Shown in pieces: positions 50,625 through 59,111 of a DNA stretch of 64,000 nt (within the stretch, counting starts at the first letter, position 1; each line of letters begins with the position of its first letter). The notes beneath the pieces were generated by a model that had not been told where the DNA came from, ran no database searches, and saw only the letters and a list, made by a program, of their open reading frames with translations. Origin of the DNA: Salinirubrum litoreum (GTDB lineage: Archaea; Halobacteriota; Halobacteria; Halobacteriales; Haloferacaceae). The stretch spans positions 744,001-808,000 of the forward strand of contig NZ_JAJCVJ010000001.1 of the NCBI RefSeq assembly GCF_020567425.1. The letters are read 5' to 3'. A program made the position numbers and the translations under genes.

Positions 50625-50867
50625 TCACAGCTTCCGGAGGTAGTGACTGTAGACAGTTCCGTCGTCGCTCTGCTCGAGTAGTTCCACGTCGTCCACCGAC
50701 TCGGCCCAGCCCGCGATGTCGCTCACGCTCCCGGAGTCGGTCGCCAGCACTTCCAGCACGTCGCCGGACGCGAGGTCGTCGACGGCACCGCGCGTCTTGA
50801 CGACCGGCATCGGACACGACTCTCCCTGTACGTCTAGCGTCTCCGTGACTTCGAATTCCGTACTCAT
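50625..50867 (-). CDS. tusA: TusA-family sulfur carrier protein
   Basis: An 80-residue protein with the TusA signature VQGESCPMPVVKTRGAVDDL; C18 of the CPMP motif carries the persulfide. The rest (DVLEVLATDSGSVSDIAGWA) is standard. It is the first gene of the minus-strand pair and is divergent from the rhodanese-MBL gene. Its promoter carries the cccctcgatattg motif that is mirrored in the opposite promoter. Confidence 0.93.
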   Translation of the reverse strand: MSTEFEVTETLDVQGESCPMPVVKTRGAVDDLASGDVLEVLATDSGSVSDIAGWAESVDDVELLEQSDDGTVYSHYLRKL

Positions 50868-50896
50868 TCTGTGTTCACCAGTGTTGGGTGTACTCC

Positions 50897-50930
50897 GCAA
50901 TATCGAGGGGAGAGAGATAAGTGTGTCGGT
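50897..50930 (-). promoter_or_regulatory. tusA promoter with shared sulfur-cluster motif
   Basis: Read on the minus strand: TATA-like acttatc (about 50930-50924), eight bases, then ccctcgatattg (50910-50899) and, a few bases later, gtacac. The same order occurs on the plus strand before the gene at 51121. The motif overlaps or follows the expected transcript start, where a repressor would act. Confidence 0.5.
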
Positions 50931-51070
50931 CAGTGGGACAGTCGAGCAAGACAACCGGCCGAGGGATCGACTCGCGAAGTCTGTTCGCGAGGCGTTCCGT
51001 CCACACTGCTCCCGAAAGAGGAGAGAGACTGGATATCGACTCGGGGGAATGGTATTGCAACTACTCTGAA

Positions 51071-51115
51071 AGACTATCCGAAGTCTTAATAGAATTCCCT
51101 CGATATTGGGTGGTA
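51071..51115 (+). promoter_or_regulatory. Promoter and operator region of the rhodanese-MBL gene
   Basis: Contains the perfect inverted repeat AAGACT-atccga-AGTCTT (51071-51088), which overlaps the TATA-like cttaatag, then ccctcgatattg (51098-51109) and gtacac (51113-51118), ending just before the ATG at 51121. The ccctcgatattg-gtacac layout mirrors the tusA promoter. Confidence 0.5.
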
Positions 51116-51120
51116 CACAC

Positions 51121-52326
51121 ATGAGTACGCCAGAGTTCCCGGAACCGGAGACCGAGGCACCGAGTGTCACGGCGAGTGCGCTGAAAGAGCGGATCGACGC
51201 GGGTGAGCAGGTCACGATTCTCGACACGCGCGTCCCGAGCGAGTTCGAGTCGTGGCAGATCGACGGTGCGTCGGTCGAGAACGTCAACGTCCCCTACTTC
51301 GACTTTCTCGTCGACGACATCGACCCGGAGACGCTCGCGCAGGTCCCCGACGACCGGCGCGTCACGGTCTCCTGTGCGAAGGGCGAGTCCTCCCGGTACG
51401 TCGCCGGTCTGCTCGCGGACCGGGGCTACGACGTGGAACACCTCGAAGACGGGATGAACGGCTGGGCCCGCCTGTACGAGTACGTCGAACTCGACACTGC
51501 TGGCGACACCACAGGTGACCTGACGGTCGCGCAGTACCAGCGCCCGTCGAGTGGCTGTCTCGCCTACCTCGTCGTCTCCGGCGACGAGGCGGCCGTGATC
51601 GACCCACTGCGCGCCTTCGCCGACGAGTACGTCGCCGACGCGAAGGCGCTCGGTGCGGACCTGCGCTACGCGGTGGACACCCACGTCCACGCGGACCACG
51701 TCTCGGGCGTCCGGACGCTCGCCGAGGAGTACGGTGTCGAGGCGGTCGTCCCCGAACCAGCCCTGGATCGCGGACTGGACTACGAGATCGCCGTCTCGAC
51801 GATCGCCGACGGCGAGTCGCTGGCTGTCGGCGACGCCGAGATCGAAGCGCTCCACACGCCCGGCCACACTTCCGGGATGACGAGCTATCGCGTCGCCGAG
51901 TTCCTGTTCACCGGCGACGGTCTGTTCACCGAGTCGGTCGCCCGCCCCGACCTGGAAGACGGCGACGACGGCGCGCCGGACGCGGCCCGGACGCTGTACG
52001 AGACGCTCCAGGAGACGATCCTGCCGCTCCCGGACGAGACCGTGATCGCCCCCGCCCACTTCAGCGACGCGGCCGACCGCGCGGCCGACGGGAGCTACAC
52101 CACCACGCTCGGCGACCTCCGGGCGTCGATGGACGCACTGTCGATGGACCGCGACGAGTTCGTCGAGTACGTTCTCGCCGACATGCCGCCGCGACCGGCG
52201 AACTACGAGGACGTGATCGCCACCAACCTCGGCCAGCAGACCGTCGACGACCGGGAGGCCTTCGAGTTGGAACTCGGCCCGAACAACTGCGCGGCCAGCA
52301 CCGACGCGATGACGAGCGACGACTGA
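51121..52326 (+). CDS. Rhodanese-metallo-beta-lactamase fusion (persulfide dioxygenase-like)
   Basis: A 401-residue protein. Residues 15-125 are a rhodanese domain with the sulfur-binding loop SCAKGESS (C85). Residues 130-360 are an MBL-fold domain with THVHADHVSG (H188, H190, D192, H193), further metal ligands in TPGHTSGM, and FTGDGLFTESVARPDLED, as in ETHE1-type persulfide dioxygenases. The domain order (rhodanese first) is the reverse of many bacterial fusions. It is the first gene of the plus-strand sulfur operon, 1 base from the next gene. It probably oxidises or transfers sulfane sulfur in the cytoplasm. Confidence 0.9.
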   Translation: MSTPEFPEPETEAPSVTASALKERIDAGEQVTILDTRVPSEFESWQIDGASVENVNVPYFDFLVDDIDPETLAQVPDDRRVTVSCAKGESSRYVAGLLADRGYDVEHLEDGMNGWARLYEYVELDTAGDTTGDLTVAQYQRPSSGCLAYLVVSGDEAAVIDPLRAFADEYVADAKALGADLRYAVDTHVHADHVSGVRTLAEEYGVEAVVPEPALDRGLDYEIAVSTIADGESLAVGDAEIEALHTPGHTSGMTSYRVAEFLFTGDGLFTESVARPDLEDGDDGAPDAARTLYETLQETILPLPDETVIAPAHFSDAADRAADGSYTTTLGDLRASMDALSMDRDEFVEYVLADMPPRPANYEDVIATNLGQQTVDDREAFELELGPNNCAASTDAMTSDD

Positions 52327-52327
52327 G

Positions 52328-52903
52328 ATGGTCGACGCACTCACGCAGGTCGCGGGTGCTGGTGCCGGGGCAGTCGCCGGGGCCAACCTCGCGGAGACTG
52401 CCGGCCTGCTCCTCCAGTCGGGCGAGCCACTGCTCCCGCCGGAGTACTTCCCGAACGGGTGGGAACGATACGCGATCGGCGGGCTGTTCGTCGGTCTCGG
52501 CGTGGCGATCATCTACCTCGCGTCGGGGATCATCGCCGGCGCGAGCACCTTTCTGGAGACGACGCTGTCCTACGTCTCCGACCTCCCGCGATTCAACCGT
52601 GGGAAGTATCTCCGGTCGCGCGACTGGCGCGTCGTCTTCACGGTCGGCATCGTCGGCGGTGCGGCCATCTACGCCCTGCTGTTTCAGGACGGCGCGTGGA
52701 CCACCGCAGTCCAGCCGTGGCGACTGTTCGCCGGGGGTATCCTCGTCGGCGTCGGCACGCGACTCGGGAAGGGCTGTACCTCCGGTCACGGCGTCTGTGG
52801 CGTCGGGTCGGCCTCCCGAACATCGCTCGTCAACGTCGCCACGTTCATGCTGATCGCGGTCGGGACCGCCCAACTCGTCGCCGCACTCGGGGTGAGTCCC
52901 TGA
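52328..52903 (+). CDS. YeeE/YedE (TsuA-like) sulfur transporter, half 1
   Basis: A 191-residue membrane protein with four to five hydrophobic segments and the family signature GVGTRLGKGCTSGHGVCGVG around residue 150, whose cysteines handle thiosulfate or sulfide in TsuA homologues. Its stop overlaps the start of the second half (TGATG), so the two halves are co-translated and presumably form one transporter. Confidence 0.9.
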   Translation: MVDALTQVAGAGAGAVAGANLAETAGLLLQSGEPLLPPEYFPNGWERYAIGGLFVGLGVAIIYLASGIIAGASTFLETTLSYVSDLPRFNRGKYLRSRDWRVVFTVGIVGGAAIYALLFQDGAWTTAVQPWRLFAGGILVGVGTRLGKGCTSGHGVCGVGSASRTSLVNVATFMLIAVGTAQLVAALGVSP

Positions 52904-53400
52904 TGAGTGACGAGCGTGCAGTCACAGACGGCGGGAGCGGTGAGGCGGCGCAGAGTCCGTGGTTCCTGCCGGTCGTCCTGTTCGGCGGGATGGTCTTCGG
53001 CTTCGGCCTCGGCTTCAGCCAGATGGCACGCCCGGAGGTCGTGCTGGACTTCCTCCAGTTCGAGGACTTCGGGCTGGTGTTCGTGATGGGCGGGGCCGCG
53101 GTCGTCACCGGGACGACCTTCTTCCTCGCCACGCGTCTGCTGGACCGTGCGCCCCTGACGGGCGACGCCTACACGCGCCGACTGAAGTCGTTCGACCGGA
53201 ACGTCCTCGTCGGCGGCGGCATCTTCGGTGTCGGCTGGGGCCTGTCGGGTATCTGCCCCGGCGCGGCGTACGCCAGCCTCGGCGTCGGGAACGTCACCAT
53301 CCTCTGGGCGATCGCCGGGATGTTCCTCGGTGCGTACCTCCAGGGCTGGTGGCGGGCACGGGACGCGACGTCGACAACGACCGCCACGTCCGCTGACTGA
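52903..53400 (+). CDS. YeeE/YedE (TsuA-like) sulfur transporter, half 2
   Basis: A 165-residue membrane protein with four hydrophobic segments: VVLFGGMVFGFGLGFSQM near the start and the second family signature GVGWGLSGICPGAAYASLG, with the conserved cysteine. It is the C-terminal counterpart of the preceding gene product. Last gene of the plus-strand sulfur operon; the regulator gene follows after 159 bases. Confidence 0.9.
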   Translation: MSDERAVTDGGSGEAAQSPWFLPVVLFGGMVFGFGLGFSQMARPEVVLDFLQFEDFGLVFVMGGAAVVTGTTFFLATRLLDRAPLTGDAYTRRLKSFDRNVLVGGGIFGVGWGLSGICPGAAYASLGVGNVTILWAIAGMFLGAYLQGWWRARDATSTTTATSAD

Positions 53401-53419
53401 GCTGACCCGTGGGACGGAC

Positions 53420-53475
53420 GGTCGTTCCGTGGCACGCGCGGCGGTGTGGTCGTTCCGTGGCACGCGCGGCGGTGT
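53420..53475 (+). repeat. 28-base tandem repeat, two identical copies
   Basis: 53420-53447 and 53448-53475 both read ggtcgttccgtggcacgcgc then ggcggtgt. They lie between the transporter and regulator genes. Confidence 0.8.
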
Positions 53476-53559
53476 AATCCACCACACGCGAGCGGGCCGC
53501 CTCAGTGTTGCGTCAGGCATACAAACTCTTTTGCCCGTCCACTGCGTAGCTCCGCCAAC

Positions 53560-53958
53560 ATGACGAACTCGATGAGCGAGATGCTCCGGGGGGACATGGA
53601 GTGTGAGGGACTCCTCGAGTGTTTCCACGGGCTGAAGGAGTTGGACAAGGAGGTGTTCCGCGAACTGACGACCCACGACGAGTCACTGACCGTCGACGAG
53701 GTGGCCGAGGCGATCGACCGGGAACGGTCGACCGCCTACCGGTCCATCCAGCGACTCCTCAGTACCGGCTTCGTCCAGAAGGAGCAGGTCAACTACGATC
53801 AGGGCGGCTACTACCACGTCTACCACCCGACCGACCCCGACGAGGTGGCCGACGACATGCAACGCATGCTGAACGACTGGTACGCCAAGATGGGCCAGTT
53901 GATCGGCGAGTTCCGCGAGAAGTACGACACGCCCGAGGCCGCGACCTCCGAGAGCTGA
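53560..53958 (+). CDS. TrmB-like helix-turn-helix regulator of the sulfur cluster
   Basis: A 132-residue winged-helix protein: LDKEVFRELTTHDESLTVDE, VAEAIDRERSTAYRSIQRLL (recognition helix) and a wing STGFVQKEQVNYDQGGYYH, then a helical C-terminus. Two N-terminal cysteines (MECEGLLECF; C15, C21) could sense persulfide or redox state. The product is small and lacks the sugar-binding domain of full TrmB. Its position next to the sulfur genes makes them its likely targets (inference). The ATG at 53560 follows the AT-rich catacaaactctttt. Confidence 0.82.
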   Translation: MTNSMSEMLRGDMECEGLLECFHGLKELDKEVFRELTTHDESLTVDEVAEAIDRERSTAYRSIQRLLSTGFVQKEQVNYDQGGYYHVYHPTDPDEVADDMQRMLNDWYAKMGQLIGEFREKYDTPEAATSES

Positions 53959-54040
53959 GTTCACACACCCCGTCGAACGAACCCCTCGAATTCTCCGTTC
54001 ACCGCGTCCTTTACGCTGGTTGAGCACGTACGTGCATAGG

Positions 54041-54280
54041 ATGAAGAAGAACGAACTGGTCCACTTTCACTCCCTCCTGGTGACCATCGCCGAGGAGTTC
54101 GTCGACTCGGGGCTGGCGACGAAGGCGGACTTCGCGGAGTACGACGTACTCGACGTCTCGCCGCTGGCGCTCCGTGCCGCGCGGGACGACCACGAACGGG
54201 CGGTGCTGACGCTGGCACGACTGCTCGCCGACGTCGTCAGAGAGCCCGAGACGCCGTCACAGGCCGTCGAAGCGAACTGA
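54041..54280 (+). CDS. UPF0058 family protein
   Basis: A 79-residue helical protein with the family start MKKNELVHFHSLLVTIAEEF, then VDSGLATKADFAEYDVLDVS and RDDHERAVLTLARLLADVV. Widespread in archaea with no known function; the fold is all-helical. The ATG at 54041 matches the family N-terminus; an ORF start at 54020 is less likely. Confidence 0.9.
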   Translation: MKKNELVHFHSLLVTIAEEFVDSGLATKADFAEYDVLDVSPLALRAARDDHERAVLTLARLLADVVREPETPSQAVEAN

Positions 54281-54383
54281 GTCGGCGGACACACGTCCAG
54301 CCGGCGTGTCGTCGGTCCCGACACCCACTCCGAGCGACAGCTAACGAGAAACCGATAAGTCGGGCCCGTCACACCCTCCCGAC

Positions 54384-56198
54384 ATGCGACTGGAGGACTA
54401 CTGGGGCGTGGGACCGAAGACGAGCGAGCGACTCCGGGCGACGCTCGGCGTCGACCGCGCCGTCACGGCCATCGAGAGTGCCGACATCCGGGCGCTGACC
54501 GAGGCGGGTATCTCGCGAGGGCGAGCGACCCGCATCCTGCGTCGGGCGAACGGCGAGGCCGGGATGGACCTACTCGCCACCCGCGACGCCCGCAACGTCT
54601 ACGACGACCTGCTCTCACTCGCCGAGGAGTACGCCGTCACGCACCACGCGGGCGACCGGATTCGCGTGCTCACACCACTGACCGACCGAGAGGCCGTCGA
54701 ATCCCGACTGGACGACGTGCTGGCCGCGCGGGAGGCGTGGGCCGGACTCTCGGAGTCGGATCGCGAGAACGTCCTCTCGGCGTTCGAGACCTACGACGAG
54801 GCCGGGGGGACCGAACGCGCCGCCGTCGAGACCGCGCTGACGCTCCGAGAGGCCGGCCTGTCGGGTGGGCCGTTCGACGCGCTGTCGGACGTCGACCCGG
54901 CCGCACTCCGGGAGGCGGCGGGCGCACTCGGGCGTGTCGAGGACGGCGAAGTCGCGGCCGGCGTCGACGAGGAACTCGACCGACTGCGCAACCGGCTCGC
55001 AGACGCCGAATCACTCGAGGGAAGCGCCTTCGACCTGATCGACACAATCCGGGAGGGCGGCGTCCGGAACCTCGACGACTTCCGGGGTGCGTTCGTCGAG
55101 TACGTGGCGAGCGAGACCGACCTGACGCGCGGGGAGGTCGAGTCGGCGACCACGGACGACGCGGTGGACGCCGCCGACTTCGTGAGCAGTTCGCTCCGGA
55201 ACCTCGTCGCCGACCTCCGGGAACAGGCCGAGGCGCGCGAGGAGACCGTCGCCGAGGATCTCTCCGGTGCGGTCGAGTCGGCCCGCGAGGACATCGACAC
55301 CGCCGTCTCGGCGACCGACGACATCGCCTTCGCCCTCTCGCTGGCGCGGTTCGCCGAGGCACACGACCTCGTCCGGCCCGAACTCGTGGCGGACGGCCTC
55401 GCGGTCCGGGACGCCCGGAACCTGACCCTGTCGGGCGACATCCAGCCGATCACCTACGCGGTTGGACGCCACAGTCTGTCGCCGGCGGCCGAGTTGTCTG
55501 CGGGGGCGACTCGCGGTGCGGGCGGGGCGAGAGCCGGAGGCTTTGGCGACGACGACCCGCCGGAGACGCCGCCCTCCGGCGACCGGGTGACGGTCCTGAC
55601 CGGGGCGAACTCCGGCGGGAAGACGACGCTGCTGGAGACGCTCTGTCAGATCACGCTGCTCGCGTCGATGGGGCTGCCGGTGCCGGCACGGGAGGCCGAA
55701 GTCGCGCTGGTCGACTCGGTGGTCTTCCACCGCCGGCACGCGAGTTTCAACGCCGGTGTGCTGGAGTCCACGCTCAAGTCTATCGTCCCGCCGCTGACCG
55801 AGGAGGGGCGCGCCCTGATGCTCGTCGACGAGTTCGAGGCCATCACGGAACCTGGCCGGGCGGCGGACCTGCTGAACGGACTCGTGCAGTTGTCGGTCGA
55901 TCACGACGCACTCGGCGTCTACGTCACCCACCTCGCGGACGACCTCTCGCCGCTCCCGGACGCGGCCCGCATCGACGGCATCTTCGCCGAGGGGCTGACG
56001 CAGGACCTCGATCTACGGGTCGACTACCAGCCCCGGTTCGGGACGGTCGGCAAGTCCACGCCCGAGTTCATCGTCTCGCGACTGGTGGCGAACGCGCGGG
56101 GACGCGCCGAGCGACAGGGGTTCGAGGCGCTGGCGGGCGCGGTGGGCGAGGAGGCGGTCCAGCGCACGCTGTCGGACGTTCGGTGGCAGGAGAACTGA
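54384..56198 (+). CDS. MutS-family ATPase with N-terminal helix-hairpin-helix
   Basis: A 604-residue DNA-binding ATPase. N-terminal HhH pair (GVGPKTSERLRATLG, AGISRGRATRILRRANG), then long Glu/Ala/Arg-rich helices like the MutS lever and clamp, an acidic/glycine-rich linker (about 375-395), and the MutS ABC-type ATPase: Walker A TGANSGGKTTLLE (about 406-418), ARHASFNAG-type loop (HRRHASFNAGVLESTLKS), Walker B LMLVDEFEAITEPGR (about 478-492) and a switch histidine in VYVTHLADD. Mismatch-recognition domain I is absent, so it is not a classical MutS. Similar archaeal proteins are annotated MutS-like or MutS2-like; recombination or repair is likely. Confidence 0.88.
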   Translation: MRLEDYWGVGPKTSERLRATLGVDRAVTAIESADIRALTEAGISRGRATRILRRANGEAGMDLLATRDARNVYDDLLSLAEEYAVTHHAGDRIRVLTPLTDREAVESRLDDVLAAREAWAGLSESDRENVLSAFETYDEAGGTERAAVETALTLREAGLSGGPFDALSDVDPAALREAAGALGRVEDGEVAAGVDEELDRLRNRLADAESLEGSAFDLIDTIREGGVRNLDDFRGAFVEYVASETDLTRGEVESATTDDAVDAADFVSSSLRNLVADLREQAEAREETVAEDLSGAVESAREDIDTAVSATDDIAFALSLARFAEAHDLVRPELVADGLAVRDARNLTLSGDIQPITYAVGRHSLSPAAELSAGATRGAGGARAGGFGDDDPPETPPSGDRVTVLTGANSGGKTTLLETLCQITLLASMGLPVPAREAEVALVDSVVFHRRHASFNAGVLESTLKSIVPPLTEEGRALMLVDEFEAITEPGRAADLLNGLVQLSVDHDALGVYVTHLADDLSPLPDAARIDGIFAEGLTQDLDLRVDYQPRFGTVGKSTPEFIVSRLVANARGRAERQGFEALAGAVGEEAVQRTLSDVRWQEN

Positions 56199-56215
56199 GC
56201 GCAGCTTCGCCGACG

Positions 56216-56455
56216 CTACCGCATCTCTTCGAGACCGACGAACGCTTCGCGGTCGGCCGAGAGCCACGACGCGACCCGATCACGGCACCGACTCCGGCGA
56301 GGGTAGATCGTACACCGGTCCGGTCGCCCGTCGTACTCCACGACGACGCTGTGGAGGGCGAAGTCGCGGCTGTCGATGGCGTGGGGGGCGGTCGCGGACG
56401 ATGACGCTCCGTCTGGGTGCGTGGCTCCTGACGAGCCGGCGGGGTCGAGTGGCAT
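56216..56455 (-). CDS. Small haloarchaeal protein (DUF7511-like)
   Basis: A 79-residue protein. The C-terminal half, LHSVVVEYDGRPDRCTIYPR then ASWLSADREAFVGLEEMR, is a pattern common in short haloarchaeal proteins, which I associate with DUF7511. The N-terminal 30 residues are low-complexity. The start could be later than the ATG at 56455. Convergent with the MutS-like gene, 17 bases apart. Function unknown. Confidence 0.7.
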   Translation of the reverse strand: MPLDPAGSSGATHPDGASSSATAPHAIDSRDFALHSVVVEYDGRPDRCTIYPRRSRCRDRVASWLSADREAFVGLEEMR

Positions 56456-56863
56456 GGTCGGCGGTCTGTACTATCGAGACGCCGACCGGACTACATAACC
56501 CCTGCTAAGAGCACTCCATAGCGTTCGGTATCGGTCGTGATCGTTCGTGTCGGTGGCGAATGTGGTCTGCTCCACGGCCTGTCCCGGAGATGCACAGAAC
56601 TACAGAGTGCTACGTATCCCACTTAGCGAACTACTAACCCGGCGGGTGAGTCGGTGTCCTCAGCGTGCGCGGACGCGTTATCACGTGCCAGTGACGCGAC
56701 GCCAGCCAGCCTGTCCAGTTCGCGCACGCCTTCTGCGACGCACAACCCCTGTTGCCACTGCCTCGGCCCGCTGTCACGACTGCCTCGTTCGGTCGGTGCA
56801 AAACTCGCGGGACAACTGCCGAATGGGACAGATTCAACTGTCGGCGTCACCCGGTACTGAGGT
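56456..56863. other. 408-base intergenic region
   Basis: No credible gene; open frames here are short and unconserved in appearance. Less GC-rich patches (acataacccctgctaagag near 56494-56512, actaacccggcgggt near 56631-56645) may hold promoters for the two small flanking genes. No RNA gene or repeat was recognised. Confidence 0.5.
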
Positions 56864-57052
56864 ATGGTCGATCCGACTTCCGATCTCGGCGAGGACGTAG
56901 ACGAGGAGTCGGCCCCCCGGTGTGCGACCTGCGGCGACGCCATCGTCCGGGAGCCGACACACCGGGTCGTGACGTGGGTCGAGGACGGGTCGGTCCACCA
57001 CCGCCACTTCTGTAGCGACGACTGCAAGGCCGACTACGACGACGCGGCCTGA
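56864..57052 (+). CDS. Small TRASH/MYM-like zinc-finger protein
   Basis: A 62-residue acidic protein with RCATCGDAIVREP (C-x2-C) and HFCSDDCKADYDD (C-x3-C, Tyr), the pattern of TRASH-like metal-binding fingers in haloarchaea. It may bind a metal or act as a small adaptor. Single-gene unit. Function unknown. Confidence 0.8.
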   Translation: MVDPTSDLGEDVDEESAPRCATCGDAIVREPTHRVVTWVEDGSVHHRHFCSDDCKADYDDAA

Positions 57053-57111
57053 CGCGCGGCCGACGACGCGGGCCGCGAGAACACGACACGCCGAGCGTCA
57101 CTGGCGGGCGG

Positions 57112-57513
57112 TCACGACCGCGCGGTGATGACGGTACAGTCCAGTTTCTCCTTCAGGAACGTCTCGATGTCCGGATCGTCGAGGAAGCGTCGGAGCGTCC
57201 GCCGCCAGCGACCGGCCTGCTTCTGCCCGATCACGACGACGTCGGCCGACTCCGCCGCGACCTCCTCCAGAATCGTCTCCTCGACGATGAACCCCCGGCG
57301 GACGACGTAGCGAGCGCGCGGGATGTCGCCGAACTCGCTCTCGACCGCGCGTTTGAGGTCGGTCCGACTCACCGTGGACCCGTCCTGATAGAGGTTGACG
57401 TGGAGGACGGTGAGGTCGGCGTCGCGTTCGTCTGCGACGCGCAGTGCCTCTTCCAGGGTCGCGTGGGAGTGGCTCGTCAGGGGATACCGCACGGGGACGA
57501 CGACAAGCGTCAT
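57112..57513 (-). CDS. Universal stress protein (UspA) family
   Basis: A 133-residue alpha/beta protein: MTLVVVPVRYPLTSHSHATL, EALRVADERDADLTVLHVN and ESADVVVIGQKQAGRWRR. The usual G-x2-G-x9-GS ATP-binding motif is replaced by GQKQAGRWRRTLRRFL, so nucleotide binding is doubtful. The C-terminus is intact (LKEKLDCTVITA). Divergent from nothing; 58 bases separate it from the metallophosphatase stop. Confidence 0.85.
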   Translation of the reverse strand: MTLVVVPVRYPLTSHSHATLEEALRVADERDADLTVLHVNLYQDGSTVSRTDLKRAVESEFGDIPRARYVVRRGFIVEETILEEVAAESADVVVIGQKQAGRWRRTLRRFLDDPDIETFLKEKLDCTVITARS

Positions 57514-57571
57514 TGGTGGCTCCAGTCACTCCAAGGGTGTGAAGATTTCTGTCGGCGGCCGTCGCGTCGAC

Positions 57572-59020
57572 TCACTCGGAGTCGGCCGGGTCCGCGGTCA
57601 CGGCGTCCACAGCCCCGTCGGCGACCCGCATCCGGCCGTCGATCTCGGCGGTGACGCCGAACTCGCGGGCGTAGTCGGCGACGACCTCGTGCTGGATGCC
57701 GGACTCGCCCGCGCGGTGGTGTTCGTCCAGCGTCGGGAACTCGTGATCCGAGTGGAGCAGGTACTCCGGCGTGGCGAGCGTGTAGTACCGCTCCTCGTCG
57801 AGTGGCTCACCCCCGACCGTCACCTCTCGAACCGACTCGCCGTCGGGGTCCCAGACGACCTCCACGCCGGAGACGTGACCGTGTCGCCAGCCCGGTTCGC
57901 CGAAGTCCACGACCGAGCCACTGATCTCCGCGAGGATCGCCCGCAGGTCTGTGCCGGACACCTCGGCGATCACGATGCGTTCCTCGAAGGGGAGCACCGA
58001 GATCAGATCGGCCATCGTCACCGCGCCCGCGAGGGGTGGCCCGGACCGGAGGCCGCCGCTGTTCTGAAGCGCGGTGTCGGTGCCGGCGGCCCAGCGGTAG
58101 GCGTCGGCGACGAAGTTGCCGATCCGGCACTCGCCGGCGACCACGGTCTCCTGTGCCCTGTCGAGTGGCTCCGGGGCCTCGGCGACCGTCTCGTTCAGGC
58201 CGGCGTCCGCGACGCGCCCCCGGAGCGCGTCGGCGAGCGAGCGCAGCGGACTCCCACTCGCGACGCGGGGGTCGTCCGCCTCCGGGTCGCCCAGGTCGGC
58301 GACCGCGTGTCGCCGGACCGACGGCGTGTCGCCCTCGTCCGGATCGAGATCGACCTCCAGCAGGACGTGGCCGTTCTGGCCGGGGCGGGTGAGCAGCGTC
58401 CCGGTCACCACCTCGCTGCGCTCGCTGTGGACGTGGCCGCCGAGGATGGCGTCGAAGTCGAGTGCCGCGAGGTCGTCGTCACCCTGGCCGAGGTGCGAGA
58501 GTGCGACGAGGAAGTCGACACCCTCCTCGCGCAGGCGACCGATCGCCCGCCGGGCGGCCGGGACGGGGTCGTCGAAGCCGAGGTCGACGGCCTCCGGATT
58601 GAGCGACTGGGTCGTCGGATCGGTGAGTCCGACGAAGCCGATCCGGTCGCCCGCGACCTCGCGGATGGTCCAGGGCACGACGCCCTGCTGGGCACCGAAG
58701 CGCTCGCCGTCCTCGTCGCGGACGTTCGCGCTGACCCACTCCTGCGGGCTGTCGGCGACGAGGGCTCGGGTCGCGTCCGGGCCGTAGTCGAAGTCGTGGT
58801 TGCCGAAGGTCTCCAGATCGGTGCCGACCGCCCGGAAGAAGTCGAGCGACTGGCGACCGCGCTCGACCAGCGAGAGGACGCCCGGCGCGGTGTTGTCGCC
58901 GGTGCCGGTCACCAGCGTATCGTCCCCGTCGAGCGTGGCGATCAGGCCGGCGAGGCGGCTCACGCGGTCCGGGTCGTCGTAGACGTTCTCGATGTCGGAG
59001 TAGTGGAGGAGACGCGGCAT
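57572..59020 (-). CDS. 5'-nucleotidase/metallophosphatase family protein, cytosolic
   Basis: A 482-residue two-domain enzyme. N-terminal calcineurin-like phosphatase domain: LLHYSDIENVYDD (altered D-x-H first motif: HYSDIE), GTGDNTAPG, FGNHDFDYG, ALSHLG and GGHVHSERSE. C-terminal 5'-nucleotidase domain (from about 280): CRIGNFVADAYRWAAGTDTALQNSGGLRSG. There is no signal peptide, unlike secreted UshA/NucA types, so it probably works inside the cell on nucleotides or related phosphates. The first metal motif reads SDIEN where D-x-H is usual, which could alter metal binding. Confidence 0.87.
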   Translation of the reverse strand: MPRLLHYSDIENVYDDPDRVSRLAGLIATLDGDDTLVTGTGDNTAPGVLSLVERGRQSLDFFRAVGTDLETFGNHDFDYGPDATRALVADSPQEWVSANVRDEDGERFGAQQGVVPWTIREVAGDRIGFVGLTDPTTQSLNPEAVDLGFDDPVPAARRAIGRLREEGVDFLVALSHLGQGDDDLAALDFDAILGGHVHSERSEVVTGTLLTRPGQNGHVLLEVDLDPDEGDTPSVRRHAVADLGDPEADDPRVASGSPLRSLADALRGRVADAGLNETVAEAPEPLDRAQETVVAGECRIGNFVADAYRWAAGTDTALQNSGGLRSGPPLAGAVTMADLISVLPFEERIVIAEVSGTDLRAILAEISGSVVDFGEPGWRHGHVSGVEVVWDPDGESVREVTVGGEPLDEERYYTLATPEYLLHSDHEFPTLDEHHRAGESGIQHEVVADYAREFGVTAEIDGRMRVADGAVDAVTADPADSE

Positions 59021-59111
59021 CTATCGGCTGTGACGTGCGTGGCGTCAAGAAGGCGTCGGGATCCACGCCCGGTCCGAAGCCCTTTCCCGCGTGGCCCGTC
59101 AGACGTCGGGT

